From NCBI GenBank assembly GCA_013215145.1, contig JABSRP010000019.1, positions 62,001 to 126,000 on the forward strand: a DNA stretch of 64,000 nt, in the 5' to 3' direction. Positions 16,941-25,272 of the stretch are shown piece after piece. A program made the position numbers and the translations under genes. The notes beneath the pieces are model-generated. The model saw nothing but the letters and a program-made list of their open reading frames with translations. It was not told where the DNA came from and ran no database searches. Source of the stretch: Pseudobacteriovorax sp. (GTDB lineage: Bacteria > Bdellovibrionota_B > Oligoflexia > Oligoflexales > Oligoflexaceae). The first letter of the stretch is position 1. The number at the start of each line of letters is the position of its first letter.

Positions 16941-18509
16941 TTAGACCTGCGGCTCTCTTTGGATCAAAATCTTACGTGGAATTTTGTAGCCGATCAGAAG
17001 GTTTCGACAGTGTTTTTTTATTTCGGCTACGGAAATATTTTCTCCCTTTTTTAATCTGACTTTAACACTAATTAAATCACCGAGTATCGATTGATTTGTG
17101 GCGGAAATATGAAATGTTTTAATCTCTTTAATTTGACGAAATGCCGCCTCAAGCTCACGTTGATAGACATTAAATCCTGAGACAATAAACATGGGTTTAC
17201 TCCGACCGGAAATAACAAGTCTGCTAGACTCATCGAAGTAACCAAGGTCACCAGAGCGAAAGAAGCCATCGACAAAATACTGTTCGCTTTCTTTAGCTTC
17301 TTGGTTCCAATATCCTGTGCATACCTGAGGGCCCTTTATGCAAATCTCACCCTCACGGAGACCTTTGTCAGAATCCTCATCCCTGGGCAAGATTTTGATT
17401 TCCGTTTGAGGCAGAGGGCTGCCTACGGTGCCAAGTCTATAAGAATCAGGGTGATTCATACTGATGACAGGCGAGGTCTCACTCATCCCATAACCCTCTA
17501 AAATGGGGATCTTAACCTCAGACTGCCATTTTTTAGCTAGCTCAACATCAAGCTTCATGCCGCCGGCGATACACATTTTTAATGATTTCCAATCGATAAG
17601 CGCCCGTTTTGGAGATTTTAGTATGCGGCTAAAAAGTGGATTCACTCCACAAAGAATCGTGACGGGACGCTGTTGCCAAACTGAAAAAATCTCATCCAAA
17701 TCGGTGGGGTTAGCCACCAGCGCTGCATGGTTGCTTGTGCGGATAGATAAAGCGCAGTGAAGCGTAAAGGAAAAAATGTGAAAAAGTGGTAATACCGTTA
17801 AAGAGCACTCCTGAGCCTCTTTGATGTTTCCGCCGAGAAAGCTATGAATCTGTTTGACATTGGTAACTAAGTTTTTGTGTCTTAATATAGCCCCTTTCAC
17901 AATACCATTCGAGCCACCGGTATATTGCAGCAAGGCAATATCTTCTGCAGTAGGTATGCTTTTTGGAAGAGGCTTATCGAATCTGATACATCTACGAATA
18001 CGTTTTCGGTAGGTATATTTGCCAAAGGTCTTCATCTGAGCTAGTGCAGAAAAACAGGCGTATTTTAAGCGAGTTGTTATCGAAGCAAAATCAAACAAAT
18101 CGGAGGTAATCGTGTGCCGAATACCTGGGTATTTAGATTTCGAATACCGCCCAGTAAGACAGATAACAATAGATGGCTTTGCATCATTCAAAACTTTGTC
18201 AAGCTCGTACTGGGTGTATAAGGGGTTGCAAGGCACCACGATCAATTCTGCTTTTAAAGCGGCAAAAACACTCACCGGGAATGCTAGGCAGTTTGGTAGC
18301 TGAACGAGGACGCGATCGCCTTTTTGAATTCCGTTTAATCCTGCCAAATAGCCTGCTAGTTTATCGCTGTGTTCATCCAGTTCTTGAAAGCTCATCGAAG
18401 CTGAGCCTTGACTGAAAGCTATGGCATTTGGGGAGGAGCTAGCAGTGATTTGTAGTATATCGACGAGAGTATCGGCTGATTCGAATGCGGTATCCTTCTG
18501 CTGTGTCAT
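16941..18509 (-). CDS. Acyl-CoA synthetase / acyl-AMP ligase family protein
   Basis: A 522-residue member of the ANL adenylating superfamily, activating a carboxylic acid (probably fatty) as acyl-AMP. Motifs: LLQYTGGSNGIVKGA near 195 (the phosphate-binding loop, altered from the usual YTSGTTG-x-PKG), EGYGMSETSP near 339, FRSGDLGYF near 412 and GRSKPMFIVSGFNVY near 430, with the C-terminal catalytic Lys likely in GYKIPRK. The altered loop keeps Gly and Ser/Thr character but loses the Pro before Lys. First gene of a two-gene operon with the FAD enzyme. Whether it transfers to CoA or to another acceptor cannot be told. Confidence 0.83.
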   Translation of the reverse strand: MTQQKDTAFESADTLVDILQITASSSPNAIAFSQGSASMSFQELDEHSDKLAGYLAGLNGIQKGDRVLVQLPNCLAFPVSVFAALKAELIVVPCNPLYTQYELDKVLNDAKPSIVICLTGRYSKSKYPGIRHTITSDLFDFASITTRLKYACFSALAQMKTFGKYTYRKRIRRCIRFDKPLPKSIPTAEDIALLQYTGGSNGIVKGAILRHKNLVTNVKQIHSFLGGNIKEAQECSLTVLPLFHIFSFTLHCALSIRTSNHAALVANPTDLDEIFSVWQQRPVTILCGVNPLFSRILKSPKRALIDWKSLKMCIAGGMKLDVELAKKWQSEVKIPILEGYGMSETSPVISMNHPDSYRLGTVGSPLPQTEIKILPRDEDSDKGLREGEICIKGPQVCTGYWNQEAKESEQYFVDGFFRSGDLGYFDESSRLVISGRSKPMFIVSGFNVYQRELEAAFRQIKEIKTFHISATNQSILGDLISVKVRLKKGENISVAEIKKHCRNLLIGYKIPRKILIQREPQV

Positions 18510-18690
18510 CTACTAATGGGTACCTTTCCCTTGTTGGTATAAACTCGAAAATAAATGTTTTCTGGGAAACATTCAATAGTCAAGGTGATTTGTTCGGGCC
18601 TGATGATAACCATGGAATTCCCATCTGGGTCTTCTTTCGCTATCCTTTAGGTGATAAACTATAACCCAAGCCACAACCGAGGAGTCATTC

Positions 18691-19167
18691 GTGTCGAGAA
18701 CCCATAAGCGACGCCTAGCTAATTATCTGCTCGAACCGTTTATCCAAGTTAAACTCGGCCTATATGCAATCCTACTTGCCCTCATATTTTGTTTTGGAAT
18801 GATCTGGCTGGTCTATGAGACCTTCCATCGGTTCTATGATTTAATTCTAGAGCTTACCGATCTCAGAGAAGAAGTAACTACGATTCTCAACTCGTTTATG
18901 GGTGATATGCTCTTTTGGAGCTCTGTCGGTACCTCAGTGTACTTTATTCTAACCGTCGCTATGTCAATATTTTATACTCATCGGCTCATCGGACCGACTT
19001 ACGCGTTCCGGCGGCATGTCAAGGAATTGACGCGAGGCAATTATAAGTCGAGGGTTTGTTTGCGCAAATCAGATGCTTTTGCGGAACTTGCTGAGGACTT
19101 GAATGACTTAGCGGCGACTATGGAAAATAAAGGAATCCGGGCAACCCACCCGCCAAAATCAAGCTAA
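18691..19167 (+). CDS. Small membrane protein with HAMP-like domain
   Basis: A 158-residue inner-membrane protein with two hydrophobic segments (about 22-45 and 74-96) flanking a short periplasmic loop, and a C-terminal cytoplasmic HAMP-like segment (RLIGPTYAFRRHVKELTRGN, then a helix ending DLNDLAATMENK). No output domain follows, so it is a stand-alone HAMP protein. The start is GTG at 18691 with GAGGAG 7 bases upstream. It is 32 bases upstream of the J-domain gene and may be co-transcribed. Function not known. Confidence 0.72.
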   Translation: MSRTHKRRLANYLLEPFIQVKLGLYAILLALIFCFGMIWLVYETFHRFYDLILELTDLREEVTTILNSFMGDMLFWSSVGTSVYFILTVAMSIFYTHRLIGPTYAFRRHVKELTRGNYKSRVCLRKSDAFAELAEDLNDLAATMENKGIRATHPPKSS

Positions 19168-19199
19168 ACGATCCAGCATATCATATAGGACAACGGTAG

Positions 19200-20105
19200 A
19201 TGACGGATTGGTTTCTTCCGGCCGTACAACACTCAGGTTCAGTCAAAGACTGTCTCGAAGTCGTCATACGTATCGAGGATGAAAGGGCGATTTTCACTAA
19301 AAGCTTGTCACGCAGTCTTTGTGATGGCTCTGGGCTTTATTCAGACGCCATCACCGCAACAATCTCTCGTCTCGTTGATTTACGTAAAACGCTGGATTTA
19401 AGACTAGGACTTATGCTGCCGGACAGTCATCAAGCATGGTTTCGCGAAAATACGGCGGAGCTTGGTCCATTTCCAGGTAACGTGAACTCAGCTCCGCTTT
19501 TGTTTGAATTCGCCCCCAGTCAGGCACTCAAAATCCGAAATGAATTACTCTCGCTTTGGAAACTGGGGACAAGCTCGTCCCAAGTCATCCCTGCAGGAAG
19601 CACACTGTGGTCTCAGCTACTGATGCTCAATGAAAGCTTCGAGAAAACCTGTCAATTGGCTCCTCCATTTGATGATTTGCGCCTTGACGAGCTGCCAGAA
19701 TCACTACCTGATCATCTTTCGACTCCGGCTTTGTTGGCGTTTTTAAACCGGGTTCAGGTCCTTGCGGTTGATGCACGAGAGTCGCTAAACACCGTGTTTC
19801 AAAAATTCTTTCATCAGACAGAAATATTCCTCAGAAACTATCATAAGCAGCATAGCCAGTACTATCGGAAGCAGCAGCAAAACCGCCATTCCGCAGTAGG
19901 GTCCAAGCCCTTAGCGTTACAATCCTCATTGCAGTTTATGAATTTTCAAGGAGTTCCTGACCTCAAAGCACTGAAGCGTCGCTATTTTGAGTTGGCGAAG
20001 ACCTACCACCCTGATGCTCCGCGCGGTAATAGCGACCGGTTTCAGACGCTTCGGGATCATTATAATCGCATAGCAGCATCATTAGGTTCAGCGCCAAGGC
20101 CCTAG
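19200..20105 (+). CDS. Protein with C-terminal J-domain
   Basis: A 301-residue protein. The last ~50 residues form a J-domain fragment with the diagnostic HPD motif (ELAKTYHPDAPRGNS) preceded by LKRRYFELA and followed by FQTLRDHYNRI. J-domains stimulate the ATPase of DnaK-type chaperones. The preceding ~240 residues are helical, soluble and not recognised. The J-domain being C-terminal and the absence of G/F or zinc regions make it a class-C-like (specialised) co-chaperone. Follows the HAMP protein gene; no dnaK nearby. Confidence 0.75.
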   Translation: MTDWFLPAVQHSGSVKDCLEVVIRIEDERAIFTKSLSRSLCDGSGLYSDAITATISRLVDLRKTLDLRLGLMLPDSHQAWFRENTAELGPFPGNVNSAPLLFEFAPSQALKIRNELLSLWKLGTSSSQVIPAGSTLWSQLLMLNESFEKTCQLAPPFDDLRLDELPESLPDHLSTPALLAFLNRVQVLAVDARESLNTVFQKFFHQTEIFLRNYHKQHSQYYRKQQQNRHSAVGSKPLALQSSLQFMNFQGVPDLKALKRRYFELAKTYHPDAPRGNSDRFQTLRDHYNRIAASLGSAPRP

Positions 20106-20256
20106 TAGAATCCAACGACTATTTTCCCCGCTTAATTTCGTAAAGAATCCTATATCTCCAGTGTTTCAGTTGAAAACTCCCGTTCCGTATGACCTTATGC
20201 GAGCCGAAACAAAACACCCAAGCGAAAAACGCGTCAAACACGAGTTAGGAGTTATC

Positions 20257-20612
20257 ATGACTAACCGCAAGTTATGAAACGACGGAGGAGCAGATCCTTG
20301 TGAAACCCGAAACCACGCGATTGGTAAACGTCTCGGCAAAATATGAAACCGTTAAGGAGCGTGTCATTGACGTTCCTGAGCATACGGTATGGAAAAAGGG
20401 AAAGTCACCATACGCCACCGAAAGCGAAGTAGATGCCTCTGGAGATATTCTCTGTAAAGTCAAATTTCCGAGGGTATTTGGGTAAAAAAGACATCGACGG
20501 CGTCCTTGGCAAAAAGACTTATGGTGCTGTAAAGGCCTATCAAAAAAGGCATAGATTAGCCACTGGTGGGTTGACCTATGAGACGATTGAAAACTTAGGG
20601 GTCACAATATAG
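20257..20612 (+). pseudogene. Decayed peptidoglycan-binding repeat protein
   Basis: Remnants in three frames. An intact ribosome site (TTAGGAG) and ATG at 20257 open a frame that stops after six codons. From about 20273 the next frame reads YETTEEQILVKPETTRLVNV and on through SAKYETVKERVIDVPEHTV and SEVDASGDILC to a stop at 20485. From about 20475 a third frame reads YLGKKDIDGVLGKKTYGAVK and ends LATGGLTYETIENLGVTI. These pieces match the repeats and the C-terminal peptidoglycan-binding-1 domain of a secreted protein found in many Gram-negatives; the signal peptide region and middle repeats are missing. Frameshifts plus deletions indicate a dead gene. Confidence 0.75.
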
Positions 20613-20789
20613 TTCGGATGCCGCCATGTTCCGGAGGCTAGATGCCTCTTCTATATCTCCTGACAGTCTCCCATTTTGCGTGTAATATTGGCCTTGTATG
20701 AAATGCGAGATCGCCTCGTAATGAGTCTGGACCATTGTTTACCAAAGTGATAAAAATTTCGAGTGAACCCAACGCTGTAGGATATGTAC

Positions 20790-22022
20790 ATGGCAAATAG
20801 AAATTTGAGTGAGATTCGCAGAGATTTTCCATTATTAACAGGCAACGCCAGTTTGGCATTCTTAGACTCGGCGGCAAGTAGCCAAAAACCTCAGCCGGTG
20901 ATTGATGCCATTTCTCACTATTACGAAACCTATAACTCGAACGTTCATAGAGGGCTTTACAGTCTAAGCGAAAAGGCGACGAAAGCCTTTGAGGACGCTC
21001 GGGAGACCTGTGCCGAGTTTATCGGAGCAAAGCATAGTCACGAGGTCATATTTACCAAGGGCACAACGGACGGGATCAACTTACTAGCGCAAACATTTGC
21101 GGGAACCGTGGTCAATCGTGGCGACGAAATTGTGCTGACAGTGGCCGAGCATCATTCGAACATAGTGCCCTGGCAGATTTTGGCGGAAAAAGTTGGCGCC
21201 TTGATCAAGTATATCCCACTCAAGTCGGATTACCATCTTGATATTGACGTTGCTAAAGAGGTGATCAGCGATCGGACAAAGGTCGTGGCCTTCGCCCATG
21301 TGTCTAACGTACTCGGCGTGATTCATCCTGTCGACATCTTAGTAGATTTGGCGCAGAAAGTCGGAGCCGTTACCGTGATTGACGGTGCCCAAGGTGCGCC
21401 TCATCTAGATATCAATGTGAGCGAGTTGGAGTGTGACTTTTACACGGTGAGCGGGCACAAAATGCTGGGCCCAACGGGTATCGGTTTCCTCTACGGCAAG
21501 GAAGACTGGCTGAATAAGCTGCCTCCCTACCAGGGTGGAGGCGATATGATTGAAGAGGTTAAACTCGAGGGTTCAACCTGGGCCCCGCTGCCCAGTAAGT
21601 TTGAGGCTGGGACTCCCAATATTGCCGGTGCTATTGGCTTGGCCTCTGCCGTTAGTTACCTCTCAGACATCGACCGGTCGTCTATGCTAAGTCACGATCG
21701 TACTTTGGGTTTGCAAGCCATTGAAGGCCTCAGATCTCTCGGTGACGTTAAAGTCTTTGTCGATACCTCGTCTAAGGGGCTTAAGAACTGGACTGGAGTG
21801 GTAACGTTTGCACATGAACAGATTCACCCACATGATCTAGCGACTATTTGTGCAGAAGAAGGGGTTTGTATGAGGGCTGGTCATCACTGCGCTCAGCCGT
21901 TGATGTCAGTCTTGGAGGTGCCAGCAACCGCGCGCATCTCACCTTACCTATACAATAACAGCGATGATATTGAGCGGTTTTTAGTGGCTATGGAGCGGGC
22001 TAAAAAGCTCTTTATTTCCTAA
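20790..22022 (+). CDS. sufS: Cysteine desulfurase, SufS type
   Basis: A 410-residue PLP enzyme that removes sulfur from L-cysteine for Fe-S cluster assembly (group II desulfurase, cytoplasmic). The PLP-binding Lys is in SGHKMLGPTG, the family phrase HHSNIVPW is present, and the catalytic Cys lies in the short loop MRAGHHCAQPLM, diagnostic of SufS/CsdA rather than IscS. AGGA 7 bases before the second ATG makes 20790 the likely start rather than 20784. No sufBCD, sufE or sufU is adjacent; instead a Rieske-type gene follows after 17 bases. Confidence 0.92.
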   Translation: MANRNLSEIRRDFPLLTGNASLAFLDSAASSQKPQPVIDAISHYYETYNSNVHRGLYSLSEKATKAFEDARETCAEFIGAKHSHEVIFTKGTTDGINLLAQTFAGTVVNRGDEIVLTVAEHHSNIVPWQILAEKVGALIKYIPLKSDYHLDIDVAKEVISDRTKVVAFAHVSNVLGVIHPVDILVDLAQKVGAVTVIDGAQGAPHLDINVSELECDFYTVSGHKMLGPTGIGFLYGKEDWLNKLPPYQGGGDMIEEVKLEGSTWAPLPSKFEAGTPNIAGAIGLASAVSYLSDIDRSSMLSHDRTLGLQAIEGLRSLGDVKVFVDTSSKGLKNWTGVVTFAHEQIHPHDLATICAEEGVCMRAGHHCAQPLMSVLEVPATARISPYLYNNSDDIERFLVAMERAKKLFIS

Positions 22023-22039
22023 TCTTAAATGGGGTTTTT

Positions 22040-22348
22040 ATGAATTGGCGGCAGGTCTGCAGCGCCGAGTTTCCAAAGTTCGAGATGAAGGCTATAGAGC
22101 TGGACGATAAGCCCTATATTTTGATTCGCCATGATGAAGGGTGCTTGTGCTATTTTGATCGCTGCTCACATCAGGATGTTAAGCTGTCCGAATTTGGGTC
22201 TCTCACAGACAAAATTTTGGTCTGCTTCGCTCATGGGGTGGAATTTGACCTGACGTCAGGGCAGAGACTTTCGGGTCCCCAGTGTGGCAACCTTAGTCCT
22301 ATTCCTTGTAAGGTTGAGGGCGGCGATATTTGGGTCTCCCTTCCCTAA
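22040..22348 (+). CDS. Rieske [2Fe-2S] ferredoxin-like protein
   Basis: A 102-residue soluble protein. It carries the two half-motifs that ligate a Rieske cluster: CSHQD (Cys-X-His) and CFAHG (Cys-X-X-His), about 18 residues apart, followed by the typical EFDLTSGQRLSGP turn. The usual CPHHG second box is CFAHG here. It is too small to be an oxygenase and resembles NirD/ferredoxin-type electron carriers. Placed between sufS and an enoyl-CoA hydratase gene, it may be a client or partner of the desulfurase; the physiological partner is unknown. Confidence 0.85.
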   Translation: MNWRQVCSAEFPKFEMKAIELDDKPYILIRHDEGCLCYFDRCSHQDVKLSEFGSLTDKILVCFAHGVEFDLTSGQRLSGPQCGNLSPIPCKVEGGDIWVSLP

Positions 22349-22400
22349 AAACCATCTATGCTCGACAAGCTATTCCGATAATTTCGCATTTGGGGCAGAT

Positions 22401-23159
22401 ATGACAGATTTTGTATTGAAAATTGACGACAGTTTGGCCACGATTTCCATGTCCGGGCACCCCTTAAACACGCTGACAACGGAAGCCTTAGCGAGTTTCA
22501 GACAGCGTTTACACATGGTAGCAGCAGACTCTCGGGTAAAGGTCGTTTTGTTAAAAAGCGACGCGGAGCAGGTTTTCTCAACGGGAATGGATCCAAAATT
22601 TGGTTTGTCTCAGGATCAGGCTGGCCGCGAGAGGTTATTTGCTGAGTTGATGGGACTTCTAGATGATTATGATCGCTTTTCGATTCCTATCGTGACGGAT
22701 ATCAATGGCCCTGCCTTAGCGGGGGGAGCTGTATTGGCTATGATGAGTCAGTTCTCCATAGCTCACGGTGAGAGGGCTAAGCTTTGCTTCTCCGAGGTTA
22801 AGGTGAATCTTCCGGTTCCGGCACCTATTTTTCAGTTGTTAAGGCGACGCGTTCCTCAGCCGATAGTTAACGATATGATTTTATTAGGTAAAAATTTAGG
22901 GCCCGCAGAGCTCGAGCTGTCTGGTGCGGTTTCGGCTCTTTACTACGACGACGAGCAGCGCGAGGCTGTATTGAAACAGCTGATCGGTCGTATCCTAAGA
23001 CTGGACAAAGCTGTTTTGAGCCGGACCTTGGCAACGGCCAAACAAGAAATTCCACTCAGAATCGATCGATTTCTTGAAGTGGCTGACAAAGAATTTCATC
23101 CCTATTTGTCAGATAGTTACCTAGTTAAAGGTTTAAATGACGTACTTGGCCGTATGTAA
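22401..23159 (+). CDS. Enoyl-CoA hydratase/isomerase family protein
   Basis: A 252-residue crotonase-fold protein. It has FSTGMDPKFG and NGPALAGGAVLAM, the latter forming the oxyanion hole region. The two Glu residues used by classical hydratases are not clearly conserved (the position after the oxyanion hole reads FSIAHGERAKLCFSEVKVN, with one Glu), so activity could be isomerase- or thioesterase-like. The start at 22401 follows GGGGCAG and avoids an unlikely 39-residue extension that overlaps the Rieske gene. Third gene of the sufS run, 52 bases after the second. Confidence 0.82.
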   Translation: MTDFVLKIDDSLATISMSGHPLNTLTTEALASFRQRLHMVAADSRVKVVLLKSDAEQVFSTGMDPKFGLSQDQAGRERLFAELMGLLDDYDRFSIPIVTDINGPALAGGAVLAMMSQFSIAHGERAKLCFSEVKVNLPVPAPIFQLLRRRVPQPIVNDMILLGKNLGPAELELSGAVSALYYDDEQREAVLKQLIGRILRLDKAVLSRTLATAKQEIPLRIDRFLEVADKEFHPYLSDSYLVKGLNDVLGRM

Positions 23160-23193
23160 ACTTGAGAATGTTGAAAAGGCGAGCGAGATTGAC

Positions 23194-23222
23194 TTGACAG
23201 TTCCCCTTGCGGTTGATAGAAG
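23194..23222 (+). promoter_or_regulatory. Sigma-70 promoter of rpmE2
   Basis: TTGACA (23194-23199), a 17-base spacer and TAGAAG (23217-23222), about 40 bases before the L31 start codon. Confidence 0.65.
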
Positions 23223-23262
23223 TTCTCTCTTTCAGATTGTCTGGTTCTAGGAGTTGGTTTTT

Positions 23263-23505
23263 ATGAAAAAAGATATACACCCTCATTACGATTTCGTCGT
23301 TTTTAAAGATATTGCGTCAGATTTTTCTTTCCTAACAAGATCGACTCGTAAATCAAATGAAACGATCAAATGGGAAGATGGAAAAGAGTATCCATTAGTT
23401 AATGTTGAGATTTCCTCAGCCTCTCACCCGTTTTACACAGGTAAGCAGAAACTTGTTGATACTGCAGGACGTATTGAGAAATTCCGTCGGAAATACAAAA
23501 AGTAA
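23263..23505 (+). CDS. rpmE2: 50S ribosomal protein L31 type B
   Basis: An 80-residue ribosomal protein. It begins MKKDIHPHY and contains [20 protein letters not shown] followed by a basic C-terminus, as in L31 type B. It lacks the CXXC zinc-binding pairs of L31 type A, so this is the zinc-independent paralogue, which in many bacteria is induced by zinc limitation. TAGGAG lies 9 bases before the ATG, and a strong terminator follows the stop, so the gene is monocistronic. I saw no clear Zur box. Confidence 0.93.
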   Translation: MKKDIHPHYDFVVFKDIASDFSFLTRSTRKSNETIKWEDGKEYPLVNVEISSASHPFYTGKQKLVDTAGRIEKFRRKYKK

Positions 23506-23529
23506 TCAGACGAAACTACTCAGTGATGC

Positions 23530-23561
23530 AAGGAGCTTGTTAATCCAGGCTCCTTTTTTTT
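23530..23561 (+). terminator. Intrinsic terminator after rpmE2
   Basis: AAGGAGC (23530-23536) pairs with GCTCCTT (23549-23555) and runs into T8. Confidence 0.88.
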
Positions 23562-23583
23562 CGTCTGCTGATCTTTTCAAGAG

Positions 23584-24342
23584 TTAGCCTTCGTCGGGAG
23601 AGCGGTTGGCGGGAGCGATAAATGATTCTAGCTTTTGCCTAATAGCTCTTGGGTTCTCTCCTTTCGCGATAGAGTTCACACCCTCGCGAACAATCTCCAT
23701 AATAGTCACCTCTTCTTTGGTCCGATACTTCATTTTTGCTGAAATGGGAACAAAAAGCATGTTGGAGACTAGGGCACCGTAGAGAGTGGTGATAAGTGCA
23801 ACCGCAAGACCTGGGCCAATGGCATTTGGATCGGATAGGTTGGCCATGATAACGATCAGTCCAATAACTGTACCGATCATACCAAAGGCTGGCGTCCCCT
23901 CTGCCATATCATCTACGATCTTATGAAAGTTTTTGTGTCTGGCTTTTAGGTTATTGATTTCCAAATCTATCATTCCATTGATAATTTCGGGCTCAAAACC
24001 ATCCACGAGTAGACGGATAGCTTTAGCAAAAAACTCGTGTTCGATGTTGACTTTTTCTAGTGCGAGAATGGATCCTTTTCTTGCTGTGTCGGCGCATTCT
24101 ACCGCGATATCGATGATATCTGTCTCTTTTGTGGTGGGTTGTTGGATGATCTTCATCGCGGCCTTAACGCCACCAAAGAATACATCTAGGGGAAATCTAA
24201 CCATAACCGAAAAGAATGCCCCGCCGAAAACAATGATAATCGATAGCAGATCCCAAAATAGGCCAAGGGAACCAGCCATGACCATGGAAACCAGAATAAG
24301 GCCGAATCCACCGACAAAACCTATTATGGTTCCTAAATCCAA
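23584..24342 (-). CDS. motA: Flagellar motor stator protein MotA/PomA
   Basis: A 252-residue inner-membrane stator subunit with four hydrophobic segments (about 2-22, 31-50, 150-172, 180-202). The phrase GTPAFGMIGTVIGLIVIMANL in TM3 and the following GPGLAVALITTLYGALVSN are diagnostic of MotA/PomA; the cytoplasmic loop between TM2 and TM3 is long as expected. The start is TTG at 24342, with AGAGG 8 bases upstream. Unusually it is transcribed divergently from its motB partner rather than in a motAB operon. Ion specificity (H+ or Na+) is not certain, though the length and loop are PomA-like. Confidence 0.92.
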   Translation of the reverse strand: MDLGTIIGFVGGFGLILVSMVMAGSLGLFWDLLSIIIVFGGAFFSVMVRFPLDVFFGGVKAAMKIIQQPTTKETDIIDIAVECADTARKGSILALEKVNIEHEFFAKAIRLLVDGFEPEIINGMIDLEINNLKARHKNFHKIVDDMAEGTPAFGMIGTVIGLIVIMANLSDPNAIGPGLAVALITTLYGALVSNMLFVPISAKMKYRTKEEVTIMEIVREGVNSIAKGENPRAIRQKLESFIAPANRSPDEG

Positions 24343-24471
24343 GTCTTCTACCTCTCTGCGATGCCTCTACCAAGCTGTTTGGCAAATGGCATAGATTCGT
24401 TTATGCTTAATATATCATTTTTACGCGCTCATATCGACTATATCATATGATGAGCCAAATAGGGGTATTTA
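24343..24471. promoter_or_regulatory. Shared upstream region of divergent motA and motB
   Basis: 129 AT-rich bases between the TTG of motA and the GTG of motB must hold both promoters, if both genes are transcribed from here. I could not place a sigma-28 or sigma-70 box confidently. Confidence 0.5.
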
Positions 24472-25272
24472 GTGGCAGTCGCCGATGAAGAAGAAGAAGA
24501 AGGTGCCGGGTGGATCGTCAGCTTCGCTGACCTGATGACACTGCTGTTCGCGGCATTTGTTGTATTGTACGGCCTCAAGCCTGAAGGTATTGGGGACGCG
24601 GTAAAGGTCATTACGGCAACCGCAGCGATTCGCGAAACCTTCAACGAGACGCCGGACGAAATCCCTGAAGACAGAAGATCTGGTCCCACCCTTCAGGGGC
24701 AGGCTGTTTTTGAATTCTTCAAAGGCGACACCACCGCAAAACCTATTATCAAAAAGAAAGCCCGCACGGAAAATGTCCTCAATATTATCAACAAGGACAT
24801 GAAACAGATAAAGCGGGTGATCGATCTCAAACTTCAAGACGAGACAAAGCGTTCTCAAAAAAATGAAAAAGACCAACAAACTAGCCAAGGACTTTCGGTT
24901 CATCGCGAAACCAATGGCTACGTGGTGCGCCTGGTATCATCTTATTTTTACGAACCAGGCGAGTATCGGGTCAAACGAAAGGATTTGGCTAAATTGAAAG
25001 ATCTAGGTACTGTCATGAGGGATCATGGTCGTAACATTGTCATCCAGGGCCATTCCGATAATATGCCGCAGAAGGGCAAGTATAGTAACTGGGAGATATC
25101 CACTCTAAGGGCGACATACATCCTGAAGTACTTCGTCGAGGAATTGGATTTTGATCCTGAAACAGTAAGGGCATCAGGCTATGCGGACACGAAGCCCTTA
25201 GTGCCAAATGATACGCCCGCTGGGCGGAAACTTAATCGGCGGGTTGAAATAAAGGTCGAGTATGATGAATAG
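24472..25272 (+). CDS. motB: Flagellar motor stator protein MotB (OmpA-like)
   Basis: A 266-residue protein with a short N-terminus, one membrane helix carrying the ion-binding Asp (SFADLMTLLFAAFVVLYG), a linker, a charged coiled segment and a C-terminal OmpA-like peptidoglycan-binding domain (NIVIQGHSDNMPQ, NWEISTLRATYIL, GYADTKPLV, NRRVEI). With MotA it forms the torque-generating ion channel. The start is GTG at 24472, preceded by AGGGG. The stop overlaps the start of a small lipoprotein gene, so the two are probably coupled. Confidence 0.92.
   Translation: MAVADEEEEEGAGWIVSFADLMTLLFAAFVVLYGLKPEGIGDAVKVITATAAIRETFNETPDEIPEDRRSGPTLQGQAVFEFFKGDTTAKPIIKKKARTENVLNIINKDMKQIKRVIDLKLQDETKRSQKNEKDQQTSQGLSVHRETNGYVVRLVSSYFYEPGEYRVKRKDLAKLKDLGTVMRDHGRNIVIQGHSDNMPQKGKYSNWEISTLRATYILKYFVEELDFDPETVRASGYADTKPLVPNDTPAGRKLNRRVEIKVEYDE

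Noticed and set aside
24469..24903. 144-codon minus-strand open frame antisense to motB
   Set aside because: It is an antisense shadow of the motB coding region, with no ribosome site.
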